A DNA stretch of 64,000 nt. Source: Sulfuricella sp. Its GTDB lineage: Bacteria > Pseudomonadota > Gammaproteobacteria > Burkholderiales > Sulfuricellaceae. The DNA lies in the NCBI GenBank assembly GCA_028713975.1, contig JAQTNE010000002.1, positions 120,534-184,533 of the forward strand. The letters run 5' to 3'. The notes beneath the pieces were generated by a model. It saw only the letters and a program-made list of their open reading frames with translations. It made no database searches and was not told the DNA's origin. Every line of letters begins with the position of its first letter. The first letter of the stretch is position 1. A program made the position numbers and the translations under genes. This document shows positions 51,857 through 62,417 of the stretch, one piece after another.

Positions 51857-52483
51857 CTACTTGATACTTCCGTAATATTGCACCAGCGCTTCAATTCCCG
51901 CCTTGTCGAGACCCTCAAGCTTTTCTTTCATTTTCTTCTCTGCATAGGGGCGCTTGCCGGCCAGGAAGAATTCGGTTTGCTCCTTCAGATAGCCCATTTT
52001 TTGACCGGCTAGAATGCCCGCATCATCACTAGCCAGGGTAGCGCCTTCGGAGTGACATTTTTCACATTGTTTGTCATGGATGCCCTGACCTTTTTTAGCC
52101 AGCGCGGCGTCAAATTTCTGTGCGGTGCGTACGAATTTTTTCTCTGAGAAATGCTTGGCCAACAGCTTGACATCGGCTTCGCCGATATCCTTGGCCACTT
52201 GGCACATGTCGGTCTTGGTACCCTTCTTGTCGCCGGAACGGATTTTGGTTTCGACACAGGGGCGAGTCTTGGATTTATAGGCGTTCATGGCGCCGGAGAA
52301 ATACTCGGCGGACAAGCCGCCGATGTTCGGCACATCAATCTCGGCGCTGGCGCCATCTTTTCCGTGACAGTTAACGCAGCTACCAGCCAGCTTATCGATA
52401 TCGGCTGCCGATGCGCCCGCTACAAACGAAAGGCCGAGCAGCGCGGCAGACACTAACGATACGTAGCTTTTATTCATCTTCAT
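51857..52483 (-). CDS. Diheme cytochrome c (c4-like) in the nirS operon
   Basis: A 208-residue exported diheme cytochrome. The start at 52483 (MKMNKSYVSL) follows GGGGGA; the ATG upstream at 52528 is not supported. Heme motifs are CVNCHG (near residue 35) and CEKCHSE (near 141). A pair of extra cysteines (RPCVETKI and DMCQ) may form a disulfide. It is similar in layout to FccA at 30806. It may shuttle electrons between the NirT proteins and NirS. Confidence 0.87.
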   Translation of the reverse strand: MKMNKSYVSLVSAALLGLSFVAGASAADIDKLAGSCVNCHGKDGASAEIDVPNIGGLSAEYFSGAMNAYKSKTRPCVETKIRSGDKKGTKTDMCQVAKDIGEADVKLLAKHFSEKKFVRTAQKFDAALAKKGQGIHDKQCEKCHSEGATLASDDAGILAGQKMGYLKEQTEFFLAGKRPYAEKKMKEKLEGLDKAGIEALVQYYGSIK

Positions 52484-52782
52484 TATTATTTCCCCCAAAT
52501 TGGCGCCGCGAACTTGCTTTATCCCCATTCCAGGGATTGCATGGAAGCTGCTGACCCGGCGCAGATTGTTTTAATTTAGGTACCGCCAGCCTCGAGTGTC
52601 CAGGGGCGATACGAACTGAACACCGATTATATGATGCGTCTCAGAATTATTCCATTATCAGAAGAGCTTCGCTATATTATTGATTGCTGAAATGCCTTGG
52701 CCACAAACAAATGGGAAAGCACGTGCTTCCCCATAAGTTCTTGCCGCTCCAATTCCGCCAGTACAAGGTTTCGCGATCTGAA
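52484..52782. other. Gap between the c4-like and ethylbenzene-dehydrogenase-like genes
   Basis: 299 bases without a supported gene. It holds a palindrome GGGAAAGCACGTGCTTCCC (52713-52731) close to the upstream gene's end, which may stall transcription or protect the mRNA end. No promoter was recognised. Confidence 0.45.
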
Positions 52783-53691
52783 TTACTGCTTCATCACGTT
52801 AATATTGGCTTTGGCGTTATCCAGGCCCAGCGTGTAGCCAAGAGAGACGTAATGGTAACGGCCAGCGGTATGGTCATCATGAATGGCAAAGCCGAAGTTG
52901 TATAGCTTGCCCGGCTCAAGTTTGACATCACCCTCACCGCCAGACAGTTTTCGGGTAAAGGTCACCGTCCAGATGCCGCCCTTCAATTCGCCCTTGGCAT
53001 CGGTCAGCGCCTTGCCGCCTTCCATCACACGCTTATCGGCGATGTAGCCATCCACCGGCTTCTGCCCCTTGCCACTACGGAACTGGATCAGGTCGTAGAA
53101 TTTACCCGCTGCCAGATTGCCATCCTTGATGTACTTGGTTTTCTTGTCGTCCTTGACGCCTGGCATGGTGCGCACATCGGTGTGGCAGGTCGCCCAGCAG
53201 CCACCGACGGTATCATGCTCGACCTTGCCCGCCTCTTCCAGCATTACGCCCACTTTAATGGGGTTGTCGGCATCCATCTTCTTGCCGCTGTTGAATCCGG
53301 TATCCTTCCAGCTAAAACGCAAGTAAATATTGCCGTCGTCGTGACTAGCCTGAACGGTAACCGGAATGCTGCCCGGCTTGCCCTTGATAGGAGTCGGCTC
53401 CAGCGCGATATCCTTGGACATGCCACCGGAAACAATTTTTTTACCTATGTCAGCCGATTCTTCATTGCCGGTTTTCTCGTCGACGTGACAAGCAATGCAA
53501 GCCTCGCCCTTTTTTACACCCTTGGCGCCACTATGCTCAAGGCCCTTCTGAATCCATTCCATGCCGGAGGAACCCGGGTAAAACACGGTGATTTTTTTGG
53601 TTGGCGCCTTGCTCACATCGGCAGACGCAACACCAGCAAGGCCGGCCATTATCAAACCCAGTGCAGAAACAGCGATCAGAGACTTGTTCAT
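52783..53691 (-). CDS. Ethylbenzene-dehydrogenase-related heme protein with two heme c motifs
   Basis: A 302-residue exported protein; start at 53691 (MNKSLIAVSA, Shine-Dalgarno AGGA). It has a signal peptide and a first heme motif CIACHVDE (near residue 65). The main domain (about 105-300) is of the ethylbenzene dehydrogenase gamma-like heme-binding type, with VTVQASHDDGNIYLRFSWKD and YNFGFAIHDDHTAGRYHYVS. The second motif, GGCWATCHTD, has three residues between the cysteines (CX3CH), which is unusual. It probably takes part in electron transfer to NirS; the exact role is unknown. Confidence 0.83.
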   Translation of the reverse strand: MNKSLIAVSALGLIMAGLAGVASADVSKAPTKKITVFYPGSSGMEWIQKGLEHSGAKGVKKGEACIACHVDEKTGNEESADIGKKIVSGGMSKDIALEPTPIKGKPGSIPVTVQASHDDGNIYLRFSWKDTGFNSGKKMDADNPIKVGVMLEEAGKVEHDTVGGCWATCHTDVRTMPGVKDDKKTKYIKDGNLAAGKFYDLIQFRSGKGQKPVDGYIADKRVMEGGKALTDAKGELKGGIWTVTFTRKLSGGEGDVKLEPGKLYNFGFAIHDDHTAGRYHYVSLGYTLGLDNAKANINVMKQ

Positions 53692-53782
53692 CGTTTTCCT
53701 TTTAACTTTATGGTTTATCACAATAAATCACAGAATACTTTTACAAAGCGGCTTCCCGATTTGCCAGTTTGCTCGCCCGAAC

Positions 53783-54346
53783 TCACTCCTCGTCCTGCTC
53801 GGTCATACCCTTAGGTTTATGGTGAGCGATACCCTTATGGCAGTCAATACAGGTCTGCTTATCTTTCTGTGCATTTTCGTGCTGCTTGTTGGCGCGTGTT
53901 TTTTGCTTATCCGCAGCCATACCCTCGAAGCTGTGGCAATTGCGGCATTCACGGGAACCGGCCTCTTTCATGCGCGCCCATTCGTGTCTTGCCAGTTCCA
54001 GGCGCTTTGCCTCAAATTTTTCCGGTGTATCGATATAGCCGGTAATTTTGCCCCACACTTCCTGACTCGCCTGGATCTTGCGCTTCATCTTGTGGATCCA
54101 GTCCTTCGGCACGTGGCAGTCGGAACAGATCGCGCGCACACCGGTGCGGTTGGAATAATGAACGGTTTGTTTGTATTCCTGATAGACGGTGTCTTTCATC
54201 TCATGGCAGGAAATACAGAACTCCAGGGTATTGGTCGCCTCCATGGCGGTATTGAACCCACCCCAAAAGACGATACCGGCCACAAAAAAAAGCGCGGCCA
54301 TCCCCAGCGATACGCCGAAAATTTTCTTTTTGGATAAACTCACCAT
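53783..54346 (-). CDS. nirT: NirT, NapC family tetraheme cytochrome c
   Basis: A 187-residue tetraheme cytochrome with an N-terminal helix (residues 10-30) and CISCH, CSDCH, CRNCH and CIDCH. Directly downstream of nirS it matches NirT, the quinol-linked donor of electrons to nitrite reductase. The final 15 residues are polar (MTEQDEE). The 87-base gap to nirS holds a strong hairpin, so nirT is made from partial read-through or processing. Confidence 0.92.
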   Translation of the reverse strand: MVSLSKKKIFGVSLGMAALFFVAGIVFWGGFNTAMEATNTLEFCISCHEMKDTVYQEYKQTVHYSNRTGVRAICSDCHVPKDWIHKMKRKIQASQEVWGKITGYIDTPEKFEAKRLELARHEWARMKEAGSRECRNCHSFEGMAADKQKTRANKQHENAQKDKQTCIDCHKGIAHHKPKGMTEQDEE

Positions 54347-54386
54347 GCTACCTTTCCTGAAATATTGCTGAATTTGGTGTTAAAAA

Positions 54387-54423
54387 CCAGAAGGGCTGAC
54401 AAATCATCTGTCAGCCCTTCTGG
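54387..54423 (-). terminator. Strong hairpin after nirS
   Basis: CCAGAAGGGCTGACA and TGTCAGCCCTTCTGG form a perfect 15-base stem with a 7-base loop, followed on the minus strand by TTTTTA. It probably ends most nirS transcripts and sets nirS above the downstream cytochromes. Confidence 0.85.
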
Positions 54424-54432
54424 TAGTTGATA

Positions 54433-56157
<1,725 letters not shown>

Positions 56158-56187
56158 TCATATTCGGGCATTTCCCTGTTGGCAACA

Positions 56188-56201
56188 TTGATATGAATCA
56201 A
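56188..56201 (-). promoter_or_regulatory. Perfect FNR/DNR box before nirS
   Basis: TTGATATGAATCAA is an exact match to TTGAT-N4-ATCAA. It is 97-110 bases before the nirS start, in the gap to menD, and should switch on nirS under low oxygen or NO. Confidence 0.88.
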
Positions 56202-56235
56202 ACTTTTTGACAAACAGGTATCCGCCGAACTTTAT

Positions 56236-57936
56236 TCAAACACCCGCCGCCGCCCAATATAGCCGATGGCCGGCAGCACTGTCTTCGCGCTTGACCTGCA
56301 CCTCGATCATATCCGGCCCGTCGTGGGCCAGCGCATCTGACAATGCCGCATCGAAATCTGCCTGACTCGCTACCCGCCGATAATTCAGCCCGTACATTCT
56401 GGCCGCAAGAGAAAAATCCAGGCCGGTCGGGGTCAGCCAGGCGCGCTCGAAATCCGCCAGGCCGGCTTGCGGCAGATAGCCGAAAATCCCGCCGCCACCG
56501 TTGTTTATCACGACAAAAGTAATATCCACGTCGCGCGCCGCCAGCAGGCCGTTCATGTCATGGTAAAAAGTCAGGTCACCGAGTAACGCCACGACCTGCC
56601 TGCCCAGCCCGGTCGCCAAGCCGAGCGCCGTAGAGACGTTGCCATCGATACCGCTGGCGCCGCGATTGCCGACAATCCGCAATGCCGCATCACTGCCTGC
56701 CGCGAAACTGTCCAGATCACGAATCGCCATGGAATTACCGCTGAACAAACAGCCGTCTGAACCCATTTGCGCCAGTAGCGCCGCGACAATTCCAGCTTCC
56801 GGCGGCTTTTCGATCTCTTTCAGCAATTCAGCGACGCGCTGTTCCTGTTGAATGAATGAGTCCAGCCATGTGGCTGGCGCACCGTGCGGCTGCTGCGCCA
56901 GCAACGCCGAACACACTGCCGCCGGGTCGGCGCGCACCAGACGGCTGGTCTGATGCAAGGGATCGGGCCAGCGCCCATACGGCTCCACCAGAATGTGAGC
57001 CGTGGCCGTACACGCGGAAAGATAAAGCTGCAACTGTTTGGAAACCGGCATTGCACCGAAGCGCAGCACCCACTTCGGACGATGATTCACGGCGAAATCT
57101 GCGTGCCGCAGAAAAGCATCGTAACGACTCAGGATGTGCGAACGATCATGCAGGCCGAAGCGCAGATTAGCGAGCGGATCGGCCAGCACCGGGCATGACA
57201 ACATCTCTGCCAGTTGCGCCAGCACTACTGGAAATTGCTCGCCATAGGCATCCTCACCGCAAACAATCAGCCCCGGTCGACCGGACAGAGCCACCGCCAA
57301 TGCCGACATTTCCGGCTGTGACGGCAGCATCAATGGATAACTCACCGACACCGGAACGGCACTCACCTCCCATTCCGGCAAGACACCGACGGGCACCAGC
57401 GGTTCGCGCAAAGGCACGTTGATATGCACCGGCCCCGGCAATGGCCAGCGGCTCTGGTCGGTTGCGCGCGCCGCCAGGCGGCGCACTGCGGCCAAGGCTT
57501 GCGCGGTTGCCGCCGCCGGAGGTAATTCATGGCTGGCGCGCACGTGACTGCCGAACAGCCCAACCTGGTCTATGGTCTGATTGGCACCGCAATCGCGCAG
57601 CTCCGGCGGGCGGTCGGCAGTCAGCAGAATCAGCGGGGTCTTGCCATAACCGGCCTCAATCACCGCAGGAAACCAGTTCGCCGGTGCCGAACCGGAGGTA
57701 CAGACCAGCACTACCGGCTGGCGATCCGCCTTGGCCAGTCCGAGGGCGAAAAAAGCTGCGCTGCGCTCATCCACCTGGATCCAGCCACGCACCAGCGGAT
57801 GACGCAGGAAAGCCAGCGCCAGCGGCGTGGAACGCGAACCCGGAGAGATCACCACGCGGTTGACACCCGAAGCAACCAGCCCTTCGACCAACGCCATCGC
57901 CCAGCGCAGGTTGACGATGGCGATGTCGTCGCTCAT
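56236..57936 (-). CDS. menD: MenD, SEPHCHC synthase
   Basis: A 566-residue thiamine diphosphate enzyme of menaquinone synthesis. N-terminal VISPGSRSTPLALAFL, the TPP site GDLTFYHDMNGLLAARD (near residue 423) and the C-terminal DFDAALSDAL segment agree with MenD. It joins isochorismate and 2-oxoglutarate. Its start overlaps the menF stop by 4 bases. The order here is menE-menF-menD from the promoter side. Confidence 0.96.
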   Translation of the reverse strand: MSDDIAIVNLRWAMALVEGLVASGVNRVVISPGSRSTPLALAFLRHPLVRGWIQVDERSAAFFALGLAKADRQPVVLVCTSGSAPANWFPAVIEAGYGKTPLILLTADRPPELRDCGANQTIDQVGLFGSHVRASHELPPAAATAQALAAVRRLAARATDQSRWPLPGPVHINVPLREPLVPVGVLPEWEVSAVPVSVSYPLMLPSQPEMSALAVALSGRPGLIVCGEDAYGEQFPVVLAQLAEMLSCPVLADPLANLRFGLHDRSHILSRYDAFLRHADFAVNHRPKWVLRFGAMPVSKQLQLYLSACTATAHILVEPYGRWPDPLHQTSRLVRADPAAVCSALLAQQPHGAPATWLDSFIQQEQRVAELLKEIEKPPEAGIVAALLAQMGSDGCLFSGNSMAIRDLDSFAAGSDAALRIVGNRGASGIDGNVSTALGLATGLGRQVVALLGDLTFYHDMNGLLAARDVDITFVVINNGGGGIFGYLPQAGLADFERAWLTPTGLDFSLAARMYGLNYRRVASQADFDAALSDALAHDGPDMIEVQVKREDSAAGHRLYWAAAGV

Positions 57937-59294
57937 TGCTTGCCCTCAAGCACGCTGAGCATCGCGTTCAGTTTGGCCTCGGTCTCTTCTAGCTCGTCAT
58001 GCGGATCGGAGCCGGCGACTATACCGGCGCCAGCATACAACTCGGCTTCAGAGCCATGCAGCCAGGCGCAACGCAACGCGACCGCAAATTCGCCGCCACC
58101 GTCAAAGCCGATCCAGCCGGTTGCGCCGCTATACCAGCCACGCCGTGCCTCGCCATGGCGCGCCAGCCATTCCAGTGCACGCCGGGTCGGCGCACCGCCG
58201 ACTGCCGGGGTGGGATGCAGCCGTTCGACCAGATCGAACAGGGTAATGCCGGGATGAGTGGTGCCCCGAATCACGCTGCGCAAATGTCGCAACTCCTGAA
58301 GCGTGAAAACATTCGGGCGCGAAGGAATTTCCAGAAAGCCGCAGACAGGGTCGAGCGCGCGAACAATCGCATTCACGACCAACCGGTGTTCGTGCAGGTT
58401 CTTGTCATCATCCAGCGCCCCTTCACGCCAGTCGGTGCCGGCCAGCGCATCGCTCGCCACTCTGCCACCGGCAAGCGACACCAGGGATTCCGGCGTTGCG
58501 CCAAGCAACACACCGCCCTGAGGGAAAGCATGGGCGAAGTGAATGCAGCCGGGATAACGCACCGCCAGCGCCGCCATCAGCGCGGCAGGCACCATCGGGT
58601 ACGCCGAGCGCACTTGAATGCTACGTGCCAGCACCACCTTATCCAGCACGCCAGATCGAATATCGGCCAGCGCATGCGCCGCCTGTTTCAGCCAGGCGGC
58701 ATCATCAGGCCGGCTGGAAACTCTTTCTATAGAATTTGCGAATGCCGACGCAGGGTCATGACCAGATGCCTCCAGCACTTCACCAGCCAGCGCCAGCCAG
58801 CCAGCCATAACCGCATGAAGAGAACTTTCCCGGTTGCAGGTGAAAGTCAGCGCGCATTTTCCATCTTTCTGCTGCACCAGCAACACCGGAATCGTCAGCT
58901 GGGCATTGGGCAACCCACTGCCCTGACCTTCCTGGTCGAAAGCGAATCCGGCCAAAGCCAACGGCAGCAGCCCGGTATCATCCGCATCCACGGCCCGCCA
59001 CAAGCGGCGATATTCGGAAAAAGCGACATCCAGCGCGCGAAACCGGCCTTCTCCCTGAGCCTCGATGCTGGCCGCCACACCCAGGCCCAACAGAAAAAAA
59101 CCTTCCGCTGGCCGCGACCAATAATTGTAGTCGCTTAATCCGTCTGGCAGATGATCGAAAGCCAATTCCGGCATCGCCACGGTCAGGCTGAGCAACCCTT
59201 TGCCGCGCTCGCCGCCATGACAACGCAGAAGCCCTTCAAGACGGGATTCGAGCGCTTGCAATAATGAGGGTGAGCGATATGCCGGTTGAACCAT
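57933..59294 (-). CDS. menF: MenF, isochorismate synthase
   Basis: A 453-residue chorismate-utilising enzyme. The C-terminal catalytic part has KVVLARSIQV, FAHAFPQGGVLLGATPESLV, ASDALAGTDWREG, EHRLVV and HPTPAVGGAPTRRALEWL, the isochorismate synthase signature. It makes isochorismate for menaquinone. It lies 12 bases from menE and overlaps menD by 4 bases. Salicylate or enterobactin synthesis is excluded by the menD/menE context. Confidence 0.95.
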   Translation of the reverse strand: MVQPAYRSPSLLQALESRLEGLLRCHGGERGKGLLSLTVAMPELAFDHLPDGLSDYNYWSRPAEGFFLLGLGVAASIEAQGEGRFRALDVAFSEYRRLWRAVDADDTGLLPLALAGFAFDQEGQGSGLPNAQLTIPVLLVQQKDGKCALTFTCNRESSLHAVMAGWLALAGEVLEASGHDPASAFANSIERVSSRPDDAAWLKQAAHALADIRSGVLDKVVLARSIQVRSAYPMVPAALMAALAVRYPGCIHFAHAFPQGGVLLGATPESLVSLAGGRVASDALAGTDWREGALDDDKNLHEHRLVVNAIVRALDPVCGFLEIPSRPNVFTLQELRHLRSVIRGTTHPGITLFDLVERLHPTPAVGGAPTRRALEWLARHGEARRGWYSGATGWIGFDGGGEFAVALRCAWLHGSEAELYAGAGIVAGSDPHDELEETEAKLNAMLSVLEGKQ

Positions 59295-59306
59295 AATTGT
59301 TTTATT

Positions 59307-60722
59307 CTACGCCAATTTACCCTGTGCCAAACGGCGCAGGGCGTGCCGATCCAGCTTGCTGAGTGCGTTGCGGGGCAATGCCTTAACATGAACGAACCGC
59401 CGGGGCCGCATGGCGTTCGGCAGTTCATTGCGACACCACTGTTCCAGCGCTTCGTCTTCGGCTTCCCCGACCACAAAAGCAACCAGCAAGTCGCCCCATA
59501 CCTCGTCGGCGAGCGCCGTCAGTGCCGCCTCGGCAACACCGGAGCAGCGCTCCAGTGCCGACTCCACCATTTGCGGATGAACATTGACGCCGCCGCTGAC
59601 CAGCATGTCGTCATGACGACCGAGCACGTGCAAATGTCCCTGTTCATCCAGACGGCCAAGATCGCCACTAACAAACCAGCCGTCGTTCAGCCCCAGCCCG
59701 TGCTGGTGCTGCGGGTTGGCGTAGCCCGCCATGACGGCGGTACCCCGGACACGGATGCGGCCAATGCCGGAAGCGGGCAATCCATTTTCACCAATGATCT
59801 CCACTTCCAACCCCGGCAAGGGCATGCCGACTTGGCCGGGAGCCCAGTCCTCCGGCAATTCGCACAGCGTCGCCACCTGCGAACCGGTCTCGGACATGCC
59901 ATAGGTCGCGCACAGCGGCCAGCCGGCCATGCGGGCGCGGGTCGCCAGCGAGGCTGATAGCGGCCCGCCGCCGATCAAAACATATTTGAGTGAGGCCGGC
60001 GGCGGCGAATCACGGCTGACATCCAATAGCCGCGCCAGCATCGCCGGCACCAGGGAAATATGGCTAATGTGATATTTTTCCAAATCCAGCCAGATTCGCT
60101 GCGGCTCGAAAGCGTCGTGCAATACGGCGGTTGCTCCGGCTTCCGCGCAACGATACAAAATTGCCATACCGCCGATGTGATAAAACGGCAGGCAGGCAAG
60201 CCAAGCGTCGCCCGCCGCCAGCGGCAGGCTGCGCTTCGAAGCGAGCGTGCCGGCTTGAAGATTGGCACCGCTCAGCATCACCGCCTTGGGCTCGCCCTGG
60301 GTACCGCTGGTGGCAATAAGCAATTCGATGGCGCCATTGCTGCCTCGAGGTTCCACCTCCGACCCACCGCTCTCTCCTGCATCAGAAAGGGCATCGAGCA
60401 GCAACGCGCTCGCATCTTCCCGCGCACTGGCAAGATGAACCAGCGCATTGCGCCGCGTCACGGACAGCGCGGGGTTTAGCGGGAACAGTGGGCAACCGAG
60501 CCAGGATGAAGTATAGACGGACAACGCAGCCGTTTCGGCTGAACCGGTCCGCAACATTAAAACCGTTCCCGGCTGCACCTCGCGGCTTTGCAAATAACCG
60601 GTCAGCGCGACAATACGTTCAAGCAGCGTGTGGTAGGTGTAAGTGCGCTGTGCGGCAACCAGCGCTACCGCATCGGGTTGCCGTGCAGCAGCGCGAATCA
60701 GCAAGGAAGCGAGCAGGCTCAA
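59307..60722 (-). CDS. menE: MenE-like o-succinylbenzoate-CoA ligase
   Basis: A 471-residue AMP-forming acyl-CoA ligase. The ATP motif is LLIATSGTQGEPKAVMLSG (near residue 136), with YGMSETGSQVATL and GWFVSGDLGRLDEQGHLHVLGR. Chain length and location between menF and ubiE support o-succinylbenzoate as substrate. In this window menB, menC, menH and menA are not seen and must lie elsewhere. Confidence 0.9.
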   Translation of the reverse strand: MSLLASLLIRAAARQPDAVALVAAQRTYTYHTLLERIVALTGYLQSREVQPGTVLMLRTGSAETAALSVYTSSWLGCPLFPLNPALSVTRRNALVHLASAREDASALLLDALSDAGESGGSEVEPRGSNGAIELLIATSGTQGEPKAVMLSGANLQAGTLASKRSLPLAAGDAWLACLPFYHIGGMAILYRCAEAGATAVLHDAFEPQRIWLDLEKYHISHISLVPAMLARLLDVSRDSPPPASLKYVLIGGGPLSASLATRARMAGWPLCATYGMSETGSQVATLCELPEDWAPGQVGMPLPGLEVEIIGENGLPASGIGRIRVRGTAVMAGYANPQHQHGLGLNDGWFVSGDLGRLDEQGHLHVLGRHDDMLVSGGVNVHPQMVESALERCSGVAEAALTALADEVWGDLLVAFVVGEAEDEALEQWCRNELPNAMRPRRFVHVKALPRNALSKLDRHALRRLAQGKLA

Positions 60723-60737
60723 GACAAGTTCCGGAGG

Positions 60738-61460
60738 TTACGCGGCCTTGATTCCGCTATGCAGGCAAGCGATGCCGAAGCTCAGGTTGCGATAACCCAC
60801 TTCGATAAAACCAGCCTGTTCCATGGCTTGTTTGAATGCCTTTTGATCCGGGAAGCGGCGAATGGATTCGACCAGGTAGGTGTAGGCTTCGGGTTCGCGC
60901 GCGATCCATGCACCGAGGCGCGGAATTACGGTAAAGGAGAACAGGTCGTAAAAAGGTTTGACCGGTGCCCAGGGGCGGGAAAATTCCAGACAAAGGAAGC
61001 GGCCGCCCGGCTTGAGAACACGCAGGATTTCCGTCAGCGCGCTGTCCAGACGGGTGACATTGCGGATGCCGAAGGAGATGGTCAGCGTATCCACCGAACC
61101 AGAACTCAGAGGAATATTTTCGCCGCTGCCGGCGATCCAGTCCACGTGACCAATCCTCCGTTCGCGGCCAACGTCCATCATTGCCAAGCTCGGGTCGCAC
61201 ACCAGCACCTGGCGGTCGTCTCCAGCCATCAGACTGGCGACATCGCCGGTACCGCCGGCTAAGTCGACGATGACCTGCCCCGCCCGCGGATTGGCCGCAT
61301 GCACCAGGGTGCGTTTCCACAGACGGTGAATGCCGAAGCTCATGACGTCGTTCATCAAGTCGTAGCGACGGGCAACGCCGGCGAACACCCGGCGGATGCG
61401 GGCACGCCGCTCGTCCTGCTCTACGTCTTGATAACCGAAGGTATGGGAAAGATCAGGCAT
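60738..61460 (-). CDS. ubiE: UbiE/MenG, demethylmenaquinone and ubiquinone C-methyltransferase
   Basis: A 240-residue SAM methyltransferase: VFAGVARRYDLMNDVMSFGIHRLWK near the start, VIVDLAGGTGDVASLM (SAM site, near residue 65), and the UbiE motif ITISFGIRNV plus FLCLEFSRP. It methylates both quinone types. It is first of the men genes, so one enzyme can serve both quinone pathways. It starts 35 bases from repeat A4. Confidence 0.95.
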   Translation of the reverse strand: MPDLSHTFGYQDVEQDERRARIRRVFAGVARRYDLMNDVMSFGIHRLWKRTLVHAANPRAGQVIVDLAGGTGDVASLMAGDDRQVLVCDPSLAMMDVGRERRIGHVDWIAGSGENIPLSSGSVDTLTISFGIRNVTRLDSALTEILRVLKPGGRFLCLEFSRPWAPVKPFYDLFSFTVIPRLGAWIAREPEAYTYLVESIRRFPDQKAFKQAMEQAGFIEVGYRNLSFGIACLHSGIKAA

Positions 61461-61469
61461 TGCCGGTCA

Positions 61470-61556
61470 AACCGCCGATGAACGCCGACACACGCCGATA
61501 AAACCGAGAGGGTTCTATTGTTCCCAATCGGCGTTTATCGGCGTTCATCGGCGGTT
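61470..61556. repeat. Dispersed inverted repeat, family A, copy 4
   Basis: AACCGCCGATGAACGCCGAC and CGGCGTTCATCGGCGGTT arms with a short centre of about 30 bases. It fills the gap between nosY and ubiE, both on the minus strand, and is likely to form a hairpin at the 3' end of the nos transcript. Confidence 0.88.
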
Positions 61557-61565
61557 AATCAATAT

Positions 61566-62393
61566 TCAGGGCAGATCGCCGCGGCGGAACAACTGGAAGC
61601 CAACCGCAGCCGACACCGTGCCGACCAGAACGGGATAAATCAGGGCATAAATCTTGAACAGCGGGCCGCCGAAATAGTCGAAAATGACGTACGCTGCCGG
61701 CCCGATTACGACCAGTTGTGGGTCAAACAGCATCAGCGCGGCAGTGCGGAACACCTGTAACGGGTTGACCAGAGCCAAAGCAACCGCCGCTTCTGGCGGG
61801 AGATGCCCCTGGATCAGGATGCCCAGCAGGATCAAATCAAGGAACAGCAACATCACCAGCCAGATCATGAATGCCGCCCCCTGGGCAACGTCGATGGAGC
61901 GCGCCATGGTCGAAATGAGCATGCCGATGCCGAGAAAACACCACGACATGGAGGCCAGCAGGCCGGTGTAATAAAGGAACATCTCCCACGGCACCTCGAC
62001 ATCCTTGATCATCGCCCAGCCTGCCGCTGCGGCCATCGCCGCAAATACCGGCAGGAATACCACCAGGTAGCGCCCGACGATCTTGCCCCAGAACCAGGAG
62101 GCCAATGAAACCGGCAGGGACAGCAAGTACTCGAACACGCCCGCCTCGCGGTCACCCGCAACGGAGCGCACCGTGGTGATCAGCACGAAGATCGGCAGGA
62201 TCGCCATCGACAACTGGATATAGGTCACCAGCAGCCGCGACAACCCGATGAAACCGAGCACACGCGATTCGGTCAGGCCAAAAGCGAACAGCAGCGCGAC
62301 GATGCCGCCGAACACCAGGGTGTAAATCATGAACCAGCGCGCACGCAGGGATTCTACGATGTCGAGTTTAGCCGTGAGCCAGAGATGTTTCAT
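61566..62393 (-). CDS. nosY: NosY, ABC transporter permease for NosZ maturation
   Basis: A 275-residue membrane protein with six helices; LWLTAKLDIVESLRARWFMIYTLVFGG and SVAGDREAGVFEYLLSLPVSLASWFWGK are typical of NosY. It forms an ABC transporter with NosF (and NosD) that helps build the copper centres of nitrous oxide reductase. Its stop is 9 bases from repeat A4. Confidence 0.93.
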   Translation of the reverse strand: MKHLWLTAKLDIVESLRARWFMIYTLVFGGIVALLFAFGLTESRVLGFIGLSRLLVTYIQLSMAILPIFVLITTVRSVAGDREAGVFEYLLSLPVSLASWFWGKIVGRYLVVFLPVFAAMAAAAGWAMIKDVEVPWEMFLYYTGLLASMSWCFLGIGMLISTMARSIDVAQGAAFMIWLVMLLFLDLILLGILIQGHLPPEAAVALALVNPLQVFRTAALMLFDPQLVVIGPAAYVIFDYFGGPLFKIYALIYPVLVGTVSAAVGFQLFRRGDLP

Positions 62394-62417
62394 ATTTTGA
62401 TCTTTTATTATCGAGGA

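Noticed and set aside
57999-59138. 379-residue plus-strand frame over menF
   Set aside because: Antisense shadow of menF; composition typical of reverse-frame translation of GC-rich genes.
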